A stretch of 64,000 nt of DNA from positions 5,208,001-5,272,000 of the forward strand of contig JAOVFP010000008.1 in NCBI GenBank assembly GCA_025738555.1, read 5' to 3'. The translations under genes were made by a program, and so were the position numbers. Every line of letters begins with the position of its first letter. Position 1 is the first letter of the stretch. This DNA comes from Cyathus striatus. Taxonomy: Eukaryota; Basidiomycota; Agaricomycetes; Agaricales; Nidulariaceae. The notes beneath the pieces were generated by a model. That model saw only the letters and a program-made list of their open reading frames with translations. It did not search any database and was not told the origin of the DNA. Below, piece after piece: positions 23,401 to 35,567 of this stretch.

Positions 23401-24154
23401 CCATTGGCAAGCTGATGCTCCAATGATACATTATAGTGCTTATAGGCTGGTGACGTGTATCTAGAAAAGGAAGCCTCTGCATTTTATATTAATTCTTGAG
23501 CATTCAAAGATTGTTATGAGGTACACACCAATAATTTCATCATCTGGCTTATTCCACACCTCTGCATCTGTCATGTCTCTTACTGAGGCTGCAATGGCAC
23601 GCTGCTTCTGCTTTACAGGGGATAGCAGTACTGGGTAAGAGGGTGGAATATATCCAGTTCCAATGTCCTCATCAGAAACAGTTGGAGTATATGGTGGAGG
23701 AATATAAGCTGGTGACAGGTTTTGAGGAGTGACAGACTGGCTTGGAAGTGGTGTCCCCTGATTGCTTCCTACAGGGGTGGATACTTTGGATCCTCTAGTG
23801 GCACCTCTACCACGAGATCCATGCCTAGGTCCTCTTGGTGGCATTATAATATAATAAAATCAGTTTTTTTTTGCAATTATAAGCGAAGGGACAGAGCAGT
23901 ATTCACAAAAATCAAGTGGGAAAGGGGCAGAAAGAGGAAGGAGCTAGTCTACTCGGACAGAATTGACATATCCAGGCGACCCTGAACATGTTTAAGTCGG
24001 AGCCGGAATATGGAAGCGCTAATTATAGATGGGTGCCCGGATGAGCTAAAAATATCCGAATACCCATGGGAAATTATCCGGATCCATCCGAATTTGGCTA
24101 AATTCGGATAATATCCATGGGTGTTCGGATACCGGCTACCCGTGACCAGCCCTA
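20418..24154 (-). mobile_element. hAT-superfamily DNA transposon, inserted at the edge of MITE 2
   Basis: The element is 3,737 bp. It is bounded by an exact 8-bp target duplication CCATAGTA (20410-20417 and 24155-24162), the hallmark size for hAT. The ends are short imperfect inverted repeats: TAGGCCTGTCCATGGGT at the left, and TAGGGCTGGTCACGGGT as reverse complement of the right. It encodes a hAT transposase on the minus strand. The empty site is preserved in unit A. The duplicated octamer includes the last three bases of MITE 2, so it landed after that element. Confidence 0.93.
20755..23844 (-). pseudogene. hAT transposase, inactivated by internal stop codons
   Basis: The N-terminus (from 23844) is a Gly/Arg/Pro-rich low-complexity region, followed by a BED-finger-like Cys/His stretch near 23300-23400. 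The acidic catalytic positions are visible: Asp in IALDGWTAP (near 22920), Asp in SMDNASNCN (near 22615) and Glu in SSVDAERAFS (near 21055). The last lies in the C-terminal dimerisation region, which ends SGEDFDWGNIPD. Several short introns are likely. At least two in-frame TGA codons break the conserved parts: 21031-21033, directly after STGR, and in KSLG-stop-FVRKAGG near 21315. hAT transposases cut and paste their element in the nucleus. This copy is probably dead, but could respond to a functional relative. Confidence 0.85.
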
Positions 24155-24285
24155 CCATAGTAACGCAGTGCCAGCCCGCCAGGTGCGATCCTATTGAAGT
24201 ACATATCCCGATGGAACGAAAGTCACTGATGCTGTGACCCGCGTTGATTCAGTCCTGTATCCCTCCTCTCCCATACTACCATTTA

Positions 24286-24304
24286 GGATTGGGAAAGTCA
24301 ATCC
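24286..24304. promoter_or_regulatory. Inverted repeat GGATTG-N7-CAATCC in the TF4 promoter
   Basis: Exact counterpart of the 12286-12304 dyad. The surrounding promoter differs between the copies at several positions while this dyad and its spacer do not. Confidence 0.3.
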
Positions 24305-24415
24305 TCAGTATCGGCCGGAAAAAGCTTTTCGATATCATACGGACTACATAAACAGAACTTCATCTAGCCCATAGGATCTCTAGCTATCGTACTTAACACA
24401 TTGGTTCGTCAGAAC

Positions 24416-27400
24416 ATGCCAGCAACTAGGAACTCCACTTCAACACATAGCATCGCTGATCCAGTAGCAGCTAGCTCGAAGGTTAAGAAGCGGACACCGG
24501 GGGCATGTGACGTTTGCAAGAAAAAGAAAGGTATGTATTATGATTTGCAGTCTTGCAGATGTCAGGGGGTATAACTGTATATGAAATTTCCCTGTAGTAC
24601 GATGTAAGCTTCTCCAGGCTTAGTTATTGCGGATCATTCTCTCAGCTGTCAACATCTATGCACTGCAGGTGATAGCGCGGTCATGCCAGGGAATAGGTGC
24701 TCTAACTGTATAGTGGCTGGTAATGAGTGTACGCATGATGATGTTTTGAAAGTGAGTAGTCTGCAGATCGGATGAAACGTAATGCAAACTCATCCTTCAG
24801 ACTATGAAAAATATGAGAGAGTATGATAAACATAATTTCACGGTTTAAGTCATTCTCATGTCTTCATAGATATGTAGATGTCCTGGAGCAACGATTGAAA
24901 AAGATGGATGAAATATTAAATAAGGTACGTATACTAAAGTGACTGAATAAGACATTTTTTTTGGTAACGATTTGTTTTCTAGGCGATACCTGGGCTAGAC
25001 TTATCAACTGTTGGATTGGAGCCCTTTCCAGAAGAGGCTGGAGATGAAGATACTCCAGTTGCTCGCAATGACGATGAATTAGATGGAATGAGTGCCAGGA
25101 TGAAGAGCTTGCGCCTAAACCCTAGACAAAACTATTTTTCAGGTAAGTCTAGCGGCCACCAGCTTATCCAGACCGCACTGGAGGTCAAAGACGAGTATAT
25201 TTCTGTACATGGATTACCCAACAAAGACACATGGCTTGGCAAGCGGTTGGAATTCTGGGACATACCATCGGTGAGTTATGCTGGCCTTGCTCAACAACTG
25301 TTCTGAATTCACGCTGATATTTACTATGGTACAGTGGATGACACCGCATCCAGAGACTGTAGAAGATTTTTCAGTGTACATTTTTCCTGACAGTGATTTA
25401 CTAGTATCACTAGTTGACGCATACTTTATACATATCAATCCCTATTTTCCCCTTCTTCATCGCCCTACATTCGAACGCTCCATAGGAGACAAGGAACACC
25501 TTAGAGATCAGTTATTCGGTGGGACCGTTATGCTTGTTTGTGCTCTGGGATCAAGATTTTCGGCCGACTCTCGAGTATTTGTGGATGGATCGGGCGCAAC
25601 TTCATCTGCTGGTTGGAAATGGTTTTGTCAAGTGAATGTCCTTCGGAAGTCAGTTTTTAAGCGTACTTCTTTGTACGAGTTGCAGCTACATGCTGTAAGA
25701 ATCAATAACTCTTCTAATTTCTACTCATTTTTCTTACCCTCTGTTGTGGTAGCTGTCTGTTATGTACGTACAGACGACTCAAGCTCCTGATGGAGTATGG
25801 GTCCAGATTGGTATCGGACTTCGATTGGCACAAGAAGTCGGTGCTCATAGAAAACGAAAAACTCCATGTGGACGACCGAATGCAGAGAATGAGCTATGGA
25901 AGCGCGCATTCTGGTGAGACTTATACAACACCGTTACTCGTAGTATCTAAAATTTCGACTTCAAAGGGTCTTGCTATGCTTAGATCGCCACATAAGCTCC
26001 TGTTCTGGTCGGCCTTGCTGCATTCAGGAAGACGAGTAAGTCTCTGGCGATATATATTATTATTCCCGGTCACTACTATGTTGACTGTTTAATCTAGTAT
26101 TGATTTGGATCTTCCCGTTGATTGCGATGACGAATATTGGGATCAAGGATTCACGCAGCCTCTCGGAAAACCTTCAAAAATATCGTTCTTTATTTACTAC
26201 CTTAAATTAATGGATATCTTGGCATATGCCATAAAAGCTATTGTTCGTCGTATCTTTCGTTATTCCGCTTTAAGCCTGACTGACTTAGTATCCTACCTAA
26301 AAGTACCCTATTAAGCGGTTGAACAGAATGCTTGGTAAACCTCTTCCGGAGCAAAAAGTCATTCCGGACATTGACTCTACTATGAATAGTTGGTTGGATT
26401 CGATTCCTATTCATTGTAAGTCATTAAACTTAAATTATGTTCCTTCATATTGATTTTCGTTGTCCAAGTGCGATGGAATCCTAATTGCAAGGATGATCTT
26501 CTTTTGAAGCAATCTGTTGCGTTACATGCATCGTATTATGATCTACAGATATTGGTTCATCGGCCATTCATTCCGTCTCCGCGAAACCCGCAACCAAGTG
26601 CATTTCCATCTCTGGCTATTTGCACGAATGCTGCAAGACTGTGTTGTCACGTTCTTGAGTCTTTTCATAAATTAGATACGATATTTCTCCCACATCTTCA
26701 GGTACGTACGAATGAGGGCCATCATCGAAATACGTGTAGTGAAATGTTGTTATGAAGGCAACAGTCATGCGTGCTGCTATTATTCTTTTATTGAACATTT
26801 GGAGCGGCAAAAAATCAGGACTGTCCCCCAATACCCAACGTGAGTTGGAGGATGTTCAGAAGTGTATGATGTATTTAAAATCTGCGGAACAACGGTGCGT
26901 CTTTCTAAATAGTCAGTGAGTATTTCGTTTATGTAGATGGACAAACTATTAGGTGGTGTTCAGCTGGAAGATATTAGTAAGACCCCGTAATCGCTATTTA
27001 TAATGTTGGCTCATGCTTATTATTTTTTTAACAGTGATGTTATAAGTAAACTTGCACATGCAGGGGAGCTTTCCATTAACGTAGACTCACCAAGCTCACC
27101 TGCCACTACCGGTAGTCCTGCGCAATATCCGACTCCTTCTTCGGCTACTCCGGAATCTACTCCATATTGCGAGGGTGACCCACCCAATACGGCTTTCGTC
27201 CAGTCAACGTTGCAACCACAAAACAACGGACCAGAATACTCATTACCTGTATATTCGACGGAACTTGGAAGTTTACCCGTATATGGACAATTCGATTTTA
27301 AGGATGTGACTTTTACAGCAAACCACACTAACCAGAATTCATCCCCTACTCCAGTCACATTTCCTGAAAAAGATGATCTTAACCAAAATGTTCCGATGGA

Positions 27401-27740
27401 AAACTCAGAATTTATTACTAACGGATCTCAAAACCTTTTCTCGGCGGCAGACGACTTCGTCAGAAGCGCGTTATTTGGCGGACAAGCAACACGCCCCATC
27501 GACGCCTCATTTTATTTTACGTCGACATCATTTCCGAATCCCGTCGGTGATGTCTTTGATGCTAACCTTGTAGAATACGGGGATCTGTCCTTATTATTTG
27601 GTTCTATGGGTGAGGGGAATACAAGCGATGTTATAGAGGAAACAACGTCTGTCGCAGCTTGTATTTTTGCAGCATATGATCCTGCCAAACCTAACGCTGA
27701 AGCCATGGCAGCTCAACGCGGTGGTAGATTCTTTTTCTGA
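24416..27740 (+). CDS. TF4: Zn(II)2Cys6 transcription factor with fungal_trans domain
   Basis: Fifteen exons give 837 residues: 24416-24530, 24598-24603, 24669-24751, 24801-24820, 24870-24924, 24983-25270, 25335-25694, 25753-25913, 25967-26035, 26098-26242, 26304-26415, 26469-26701, 26758-26894, 26953-26976, 27035-27740. Zinc-cluster Cys are residues 31, 34, 41, 51, 54 and 61 (GACDVCKKKK then GNRCSNC). The layout is the same as TF3: coiled-coil linker, fungal_trans region, disordered tail. The last exon is 15 bases longer than in TF3. All introns start GT; the intron at 26243 starts with the unusual GTTCGT. From 24619 to 24925 the sequence is identical to TF3, introns included. The upstream region is intact downstream of the hAT, so about 260 bases of native promoter remain next to the gene. 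No inactivating lesion is seen. Confidence 0.9.
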
Positions 27741-28851
27741 GTTTGATGTTGAAATCATAGCTGTAAAATTTCCTTGCTTGTAGAATAGCTTTGAACTATA
27801 TGGCGTAACATTCCAAATTGATACATGTTTTCAGAAGTGGTACATGTTAAAACTATCAATGGTTAACCGTTACATGTTTGAAATCAGCAATTGGTACATG
27901 TCCTCACTGCCATTCAGTGGGGTACTTAAAGGTACATCTTCTATTATAAAGGTTTTTACGTGTTTTCAAACTTGACTGCAAAGAGACAAGTCAACCTCCC
28001 CCTGAATGCAGCTGCAATGGAGACTAAGTATATGTGATATGGACTTCAAAATTGAAGATGCTCAGGACTCAGTTCAGAATAAATTTACTTGTATTGTGAA
28101 TCACTCACTAGCTAGGTTGACTTTGATTACGAGCGGACTACCAATTAGAACGAAATGTATTGCTCTCAAAAGTTCAACATGTACCACTCTGAAAATACAA
28201 CATGAATCATTTTCCCATCACTTCAGGAAAAGGTCGAATGTTAACCAGCATATGTGCCATAAAACTGATATATATTTTGGTAAAGTCTCTAAATCTGTTA
28301 CACCTTTTGAAATCTATGCCCAGAATTTAGTACATGTTTTCTGATTAGATATATTGCATGTTCAAATTTGTCAATTATTGCATGTTTTCAAAAGTGGTAC
28401 ATAATGAAAATATCATATTATTATAGGTAGGTAGATGTTCTTTTGAATATTTAGATTAACAAAAAGTCTCTTGGAATTCTATCATCAATAAGATACTTAC
28501 TGGAGGCTCGAATGGCCAGATGTAAGTTTCATAAGCGAGGGACCGCCAACACCCGTATATGTGCTCTAGCCCATCCTGAGGCAATGCTGTTTGATGCTTG
28601 GTTGATGTGTGCCTATGGTGCAGCTTAATATTTCATATCGCAGTTCAATGGTAGTTAAGAAAAGTTCGATTCTTAACGTACTTTCTTTTATTTATAGCTC
28701 GCTTGAAAGAAGTTGTACACTTCGCCACTATGAAGGACGAGTTTAAACCATCTGCATAGTATAAACAGTAATACTGACGAACGGAAATATTACGCGTATA
28801 AGGCGGTATCCCCGGCAGAATTACAAAGTATTTACAACTACGAATGTACAT
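27741..28851. other. Gene-free region between the convergent TF4 and TF5
   Basis: Collinear with the unit A downstream flank up to about 28735, after which it passes into the 3' flank of TF5. Repeated TACATGTT-type words occur. The region includes the empty site (28101-28112) of the unit A MITE. No gene is supported. Confidence 0.6.
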
Positions 28852-31800
28852 TCAAGTTTGACGTTGAAGATGATCCCAACTCATATCATATGCTGCAAAA
28901 ATAGAAGCTGCAGCGGAAGTCGAAGTCTCGTCCGCATTTTGTCTCATATTTCCTACATCTTGCGAGCCAAAAATTAAAGAAATATCGTCCTCGTTAAATC
29001 CAACTAGGTTGGCGTCAAAGGTACCATCCGAATCGACGAGTGATGTCGGCGAGATATAAAACGAGTTATTGTAAGCTGCTTGCCCGCCGAATATAGTATT
29101 CTTCATAAAGTCGTCTGCAGCTACGAAAAGATTTTGTGACTCGCCACCTATAAGTTTCGTAGAGTCTCTAGTTTGAAAGTTTTGAGAGGCTGTATGATTG
29201 GGGAAAGAAATGCTGTCTGTAGCATAGCTATGCGTGGGATCTATACCCTTGAAACTGGACTGCCCATATATAGGCAAACTTCCAAGTTCCATTGTATGTA
29301 CAGGCAGTATATCCATCCCTTGCACTTGTGGATGCAAAGCTCCTTGAATGGTTACCTTCGGTGAATTATCAAAGCTTGGTAGAGATTCCGGAGTAGTCTG
29401 AGAAGTAGTCGAATTCTGTGTGGAGTAATCTGAATCACTTATATATTCGGCGCCTGGGCTTGGAGAGTCCGTCGGTTGAAGTGAAAGTTCCCCTGCAGTA
29501 GCAAGTTCGTTGATGACATCGCTGGTAGAGAGTTAGTCAACTATCGGACAGAGTTATCATGCTCCTACAAATATTTTCCCGCTAAGCACCACCTAATTAA
29601 CGAGTCAGTGTACGATTTATCTAGCCACCGATAAATACCGCACCGTTGTTCTGCTACTTTCAATAATCTCATGCATCTTTGAACATCTTCCATATCACGC
29701 TGTTGATTTGGGGCCATTCCTGATATTTTGCCACTCCAAATATTTAACAAAAGAATAATAGCAGTGTGCACAGCTGTAGACTTCCACAAAGAAATCAACT
29801 TCAATTTACGGCCGTAAAGTATTTCACGTACATGCAATTGTGGGAGAAGTACGGCATTCGATTTATTGAAACATTCCAAGACATGAAAACATAATCTTGC
29901 AGCATTCGTACAAATTGCGAGTGAGGGAAATATACCTGGTTGAGGGTTTCGTGGAGATGGAATGAATGGTCGATGAATAAATATTTGAAGATCATAGTAC
30001 TGTGCATGCAACGCAGCAGATTGCCTCAAAAGAATATCATCCGTACAACTAGGATTCCAGCGTACTAGACAAATCGGCAGTTATATTTAAATAGCATAAT
30101 ACATCGAAGTAAGGACCAAAGGCTTACGATATGCAGGGAGCGAATCCATCCAATTATTCATGGTAGAATCAAGATCTGCAATGATTTCCCGTACTGAAAA
30201 ATCGATTGGTTTACCTGCTACCTTTTCGGTTTTTCGGATTGGATACTGAAAAAAACACGGTCAGACTTCAAACGAAAGTTGGACCCAGAAATAAAATGCG
30301 AACTATTGTTTTCATCGCACTAGCCAGGATATCGCACAATTTAATATAGTCAACAAAGTAAGATATCTTCGATGATTTCCCGAGAGGTTGGGTAAATCCT
30401 TGATCCCAGTATTCATCATCACAATCGACTGGGAGATCCAAGTCAAAGCTAACAAAAGGGTCAATAAAAATAACTATAAATATCGTGAGCTTACTCTTCT
30501 TCGTGAATGCCGTAGGGACGCCCATAAAATAAACTTAATGTGCGATCTAAACACAATAATACCCTTTGAAATGTCAAATCCAGGGAGTATGCTGTATTAA
30601 AGACGAAACTACTTACCAGAATGCTCGCTTCCAAAGTTCATTCTCTGCATTCGGTCGTCCGCCCGGGGTTTTTCGTTTTCTGTGCGCACCGACTTCTGTT
30701 GCAAGCCGAAGTCCCATTCCGACCTGTGTCCATACTCCATCAGAAGCATGCGATGGATGTATGTACATAACCGAAAGCTAACACGAGGTAAACGAGCAGT
30801 GATTGAGTGAGTCAAATGGTGCTCACAGCATAGGTTTGTAATTCGTACAAAGAAGTACGTTTATAAAACGATTTTCGTAGTATATTTACTTGAGAATACC
30901 ACTTCCACCCTGCAGAGGTTGTTGAGCCATTTCCATCCATAAACACCCGAGGATCATTAGAATAACATGATCCCAAGGCGCAAACAAGCATAACCGTTCC
31001 ACCGAAGTTGTGGTCCAAAAGGTGATCCTTCTTTTCTAAGGAACGTTCGAATGTAGGACGATGGAGAAGTGGGAGGTACGGGTTGCAATGGGTAAAATAA
31101 AGATCAACTAAGGATACTAGCAGATCATATTCCGGAAAGATGTAGAGTGGGGTATCTTTCGTCTCTGGATGGGGTACCATCCACTACAGCATTATGGCAT
31201 AGAGGGTTAGAACGACCTTGAAGAGATAATGACGTACATAACCTACCGATGGTATTTCCCAGAATTCCTGTCGCTTACCGGCATACCAGCCTTCTTTCCG
31301 TAAGCCGTGCTCAGCTATATACTCTTCTTTGACCTCCAGTGCGGTCTGGAAGAGCTGATGACCACTCGTCTTTCCCAGAAAATAGTTTCGTTTGGGGTTC
31401 AAGCGCAATGATGCAATCTTGGTATTTAAATTTTCTATTTCATCGTCATTGCGCAGAATTGGTATGTCTTTATTACCGGTGTCCTGTATTGAAGACTCCT
31501 TCTCCAGCGTGGATGTATTTATCCCGGGCATTGCCTTGGCAGAGCTCGCAATTAGAAACATTCCATAAAAACTACCAATTGCATGTACGCACCTTGTTTA
31601 ATAGTTCATCCATCTTTTTCAATCGCTCCTCTAAGACTTCTACATATCTGTTCAAGCATGAGAATTGTTCAATATTATATACATTACGTGTCACATACTC
31701 TCTCATAGTTCTGAGGTTCTAAAGAATAGATGAACATTTCGTTGTACAGGAACTAGGTGTTTGTTTACCTTCAAAACTTCTTCATGCGTACAATCCATTC

Positions 31801-32099
31801 CAGCCACTACACAATTGGAACATCTGTTCCCTGGCATATTTGCGCTATCACCTACACAGTTTATTGAACGTTAGAAATGGGCTAGACATAAGATGTCGAA
31901 ATGGCTTACATCGTACTACACGAAGTGGCATGAGTATTACCCAGACGTTATTAGAATAGCAACTTTAGCACGCACCTTTCCTCCTCTTGCAAAGATCACA
32001 TGCTCCCGGTGTTCTCAACTTCTTGGCTGCCTTCGAACGAGATGAAAGTGAATCAGCCGCGCTCTGGGAACTAGAGTCCACCGCCCTGTCAGCAGGCAT
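28852..32099 (-). CDS. TF5: Zn(II)2Cys6 transcription factor with fungal_trans domain, inverted copy
   Basis: Fifteen exons on the minus strand give 829 residues: 31976-32099, 31910-31915, 31769-31851, 31699-31718, 31593-31647, 31247-31534, 30827-31183, 30617-30777, 30495-30563, 30304-30448, 30128-30245, 29832-30064, 29644-29780, 29569-29592, 28852-29521. The zinc cluster uses Cys 34, 37, 44, 54, 57 and 64 (GACDLCKRRK then GNRCSNC). The coiled-coil linker reads REYVEVLEERLKKMDELL. The fungal_trans region has HCNPYLPLLHRPTF, SAGWKWYSQV and ELWKRAFW, and the tail has MELGSLPIYGQ. The same 6-nt microexon is present. All donors are GT. The start MPADRAVDSS resembles TF2 (MPADRIVGSS) more than TF3/TF4, and divergence from TF3/TF4 is clearly larger than between those two. 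It is the only array member on the minus strand. No lesion is seen. Confidence 0.9.
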
Positions 32100-32821
32100 A
32101 TTTGGTGTATTCGGCGTGTATGTGGGGGATGGAGGTGCTAGACCGGGGCGCAGTTTATGAAGATTGGTCCTTATCGAATGGAAAGTTCTTCCGCAGGTGT
32201 CCTAAATGATAGTGACGGAAGGAAGAGAGGCTTATTCGACCATGGACATCGGCATCTTGTCCCACCGGAACTTATACCACAATGAGTTGGAACCCTTTTG
32301 AACTTGGCTGTGTTGTTGTCCCTTTAGGCGGCTGAGTGTTTGCTTAGCGGAACTTAGTCAGTCGTGGGAATCATCATTTGATCGACGATGCGGCCTGGTC
32401 GCTGGACGGCGGACGCGCATCTTGATTTTTGTCAGGCTGAAACCATCCGACTCCTCAGGCAGCTGCCATGGCTCAAGCGCTCACCTTCAAGACTCAAGCT
32501 CAAGCTCAAGCTCAGCGCCTCAGCTTACTAATATGCTTGTAAGTAGTGAGACTACAATGTGAAGTTATCTTAGTTTAAGAAGCCTCATTTAATAAATGTG
32601 GGTAAAGCAACGAACTCAGGGGCAGCGACTTCCCACTAGCCAATTCAATTTCAAACACTTCACAAAAGTAATGACTAATGCATACATAGTTACACATACC
32701 CTCAGTGGGACAGCTTGATAAGTATCATTATAATTTGCAATTGAATTATAAAGTCGACTTTAGTTTAATGCGTCTACATATCTATATCAAATATATAATT
32801 GCGAGTCAGCTAATTTTTATC
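32100..32821. promoter_or_regulatory. Upstream region of TF5
   Basis: There is no ORF. A short tandem repeat of CAAGCT occurs near 32490-32510 next to GCGCCTCAGC, recalling the CCTCAGCGC words upstream of TF3 and TF4. It presumably contains the TF5 promoter. Confidence 0.45.
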
Positions 32822-32906
32822 GGGTCGATGGCGTAGTTGGTTATCGCATCTGTCTAACACTTTATGTGTACACAGAAGGTCCTCAGTTCGAGCCTGGGTC
32901 GACTCA
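32822..32906 (+). tRNA. tRNA-Val (anticodon AAC), with intron
   Basis: The cloverleaf can be folded by eye: acceptor GGGTCGA with TCGACTC, D stem GCG/CGC, anticodon stem TCTGT/ACAGA with loop CTAACAC giving anticodon AAC. The T arm is CTCAG-TTCGAGC-CTGGG. An intron of about 11 bases interrupts after position 37, the standard place. A second copy with the same mature sequence but another intron is at 47216-47297. Confidence 0.92.
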
Positions 32907-33072
32907 ATCGTTTTGATGATCTTTTTTGTTTGGAAAATTACATGTCCTGATATGAGCACGAGTGCGACTCAAGATCAACCCCGGATCTCTCATTATATGG
33001 ATGTAACACAATTACATAGCTTTTTTTTTTCCAAACAATCTAAGTAAGATATCCCTACACTTTACAATTCCA

Positions 33073-34386
33073 TTATGCAACAGTCTTAGGCAGCCCATCA
33101 GCTCCAATCAGTCCCTCCTCCTGACCCAACTTCCTAGGTCCATCACCCACCCGGGTATGAATCAACCCCTTGACAGCACCCACCTCCCACCTCTTAGCCA
33201 CATTCTCATTGAAGCCCTCAGGGAGCTTGCCCTGCAGACCCTGCGCGAAGAGTCCAAAGGGATCCTTGAACGATCCGGGTGCCTGAGGGAAGTACCCAGC
33301 AATCAGCTCAATGATCTCCTTGATGTTCTCCTTGGGAGCGTAAATGACCGCATTGGGACCCGCATCGTAGGTGTATGCAGCCTTGTAGCCCTTTCCAGCG
33401 GCCACCGAGAGACGATTCAGCTCGACAATAAGAGAGATAATGGACCTCGACACGTCGTTCATGTAAAAGATCGGAGGCTCAGTGTCCAATGCGACGGCAT
33501 GGAACTGGTTCGAGTCGGCCATGGTGATCCTCGCGAAGGAATCGAAATCCTTCTTGAGAATGGCCTCGCTGATCTTTGCCATCCTCTCGGGAACAACGTG
33601 CTTGATACGATGTTGGAGGAGGGGGGAAGTCTCCACGGTGCGCTGCATGCCGCTCGTTGAGCTAGTGCCCTTTTTGTCATCGGAGACGACGCAGATCAGG
33701 GCTTGGAGGTCGGGCCAGTGTGCCTGGGGAGCGACTTCGACGGCGAGGGAGTCTGAGCCGTCGGCTTTTTCGCCCATTTGCCAGGCGACGTACCCGCCGA
33801 AGAGGGAGCGGCAGGCGGAGCCAGAGCCTTGGCGCGCGATGAGGGAGAGAGTGGAGGGAGATACGGGGAGCGTGTAGAGGAATGCGAGGGAGGATACGAG
33901 GGCCGCAAAGCCGGATGCGGAGGACGCGAGTCCAGCGGCGGTGGGGAAGTTGTTGTGCGATACGATGTGCACTTTGTATTCCGATAACTGTATGCATTGA
34001 TTAGATTGAGATGAAAAAAGGAAGATAAGGGATGGAGCAAACCTTGGGAGCATTGGGATCTTTATCCTCCACTTCGACCTTTCTGAGCCTCTTCATCTCC
34101 CTGATGCATGTTTCCGTCCTGCCTCCTGCCTTGATTTCCTCCTCTTTGCCGTTCAGCCATAGTCTGTCGGTGCTGAAGGAGGGGTCTGCGCGCGAGGTGG
34201 TGGTGCTACGGAGATGGTCCTGGTCGAGGGTGACGCTCAGGGAGGAGTTGGTGGGGAGAATGAGCTTTGTGTCGCGTTTGCCCCAGTATCTAGTGAAGAT
34301 TAGAGATGTGGACAGAAGGCGAATAGGGGAACGCACTTGATGCAGGCGATGTTGACGGGCGCAGAGGCGGTTGCTTCGTAGACCAT
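33073..34386 (-). CDS. MVD1: Diphosphomevalonate decarboxylase (mevalonate pathway)
   Basis: Three exons on the minus strand (34337-34386, 34043-34289, 33073-33987) give 403 residues, near the roughly 396 of the yeast enzyme. The start MVYEATASAPVNIACIKYWGKR is diagnostic. The GHMP-kinase ATP-binding loop reads FPTAAGLASSASGFAAL, and downstream motifs include GSGSACRSLFGGYVAW and YTYDAGPNAV. The enzyme converts mevalonate diphosphate to isopentenyl diphosphate using ATP in the cytosol, feeding ergosterol and isoprenoid synthesis. Splice sites restore an unbroken frame and all expected catalytic segments are present. The neighbouring CCR4 gene is transcribed divergently. Very secure. Confidence 0.97.
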
Positions 34387-35567
34387 TGTGGGAGTGAGTT
34401 GGGATGGGTATTAGTCCTCAGCTGGGGTGATATATGAGGTGAAGGGAGCTGGGTAGGATGGAAAGATGAAAAGATGAATGGAATACTTTATGGTACGAGA
34501 TTGTACTATTGATCGAAATCGAAATCAAACGCGTCTAATGAGTCTGCGTGCCCGGTGCGTGTTCAGATGGATCGATAACAAGAAATGAAATGAGATGGAT
34601 TCAAAGAAGCTATGTACGATATTAAGAGCACGTCTTTATACAGAGATTTTGAGAGAGAACGGCCGTTGAGGATGGGAGATGTGAGAGATGGGTAAGGCCG
34701 TTGGTAAACGCGTTGATGTTTGATGGGCCGTAGGTTTATGTCAAGAACTTGGTAGGGTACTTCACACATGTCGAGAGGCTCAGTTGTCGAGACATGGGAT
34801 TGCGGGACTGAATCGAGTGTTTGGCGGGACGAAGGCGGAGAACGTGACAAGATGATTACCCCGCAACAACGCGCGCCCGTTGTCGGTGCCGGCGGAATAT
34901 TTGACTCAAAATCTCAATCACGATTTACCTTGCAGAAGTGCATATAAAAAGGAGATGGAATTCGCAGGGGAGCTGGGAATTTCATGATACACGACTTCAT
35001 CTCATACCTAAACTTTAGACGCCCATAACGATATCGACATTGACGCGCACAAGACATCGATATGGCATAGCGCAGTGGACTATAGTATGATGGTATGGCT
35101 GTGATAGGTGTAGAGAGGATAGAATGGCCCTGGGCGCAACAAGTCAAAGAGAGTCGGTTCTAAATAACAAGGAGCTACTGACTAATACATTTCCCACGGA
35201 CCGGTCGGTCTTTGTTGTTGGGGCTGACGACGAGCAGGCCAGATTGTGATAAACCCTCTTTCCACTTCCACTACGCCTCCCCCATTCTCCTCGTCGTCCA
35301 GCACAGCGAGCGAGCATCTCTCCTTTCACCGTTTCCCATTCCAAATCTCAATAACTGTACACATAAATACATAGACCAGATACGTATGTATCTCTCTCTT
35401 GTCTCCTCCCATCACAGCCTTACTCACTTTCCGTCCACAGAGCTCACTGCACTGACTCTTATTCTTGTCACACCCTCCTTTCCTTCCCCTAACGCACTGC
35501 ACTCCACCGTGCTTGTGCTGGGTCATACTCGTCTCTTCTTCTGGTACACAACCTACCAGTAAATTCG
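34387..35567. promoter_or_regulatory. Divergent intergenic region (MVD1 / CCR4)
   Basis: About 1.2 kb between head-to-head start codons. The last 350 bases before the CCR4 ATG are strongly pyrimidine-rich (CTCTC/TCTTC tracts), as is common in basidiomycete promoters and 5' leaders. No extra gene is supported. Confidence 0.5.

Larger units (their letters stand above)
17372..28735 (+). repeat. Tandem segmental duplication, unit B (intergenic + TF4 + downstream, with three insertions)
   Basis: This is the second copy of the 10545-17371 unit. It begins with a degraded copy of the last coding bases of TF2 (ACTACAGTTCTC... then TTTTTCTGAG) directly after the downstream flank of TF3, and ends just before the 3' end of TF5. 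It is longer than unit A because of insertions at 18925-19932, 19968-20412 and 20418-24154. Confidence 0.85.

Noticed and set aside
33157..33997. Several long ORFs opposite to and alongside the MVD1 gene
   Set aside because: They are frame shadows of a GC-rich coding exon. Their translations are Arg/Pro-rich and match no family.
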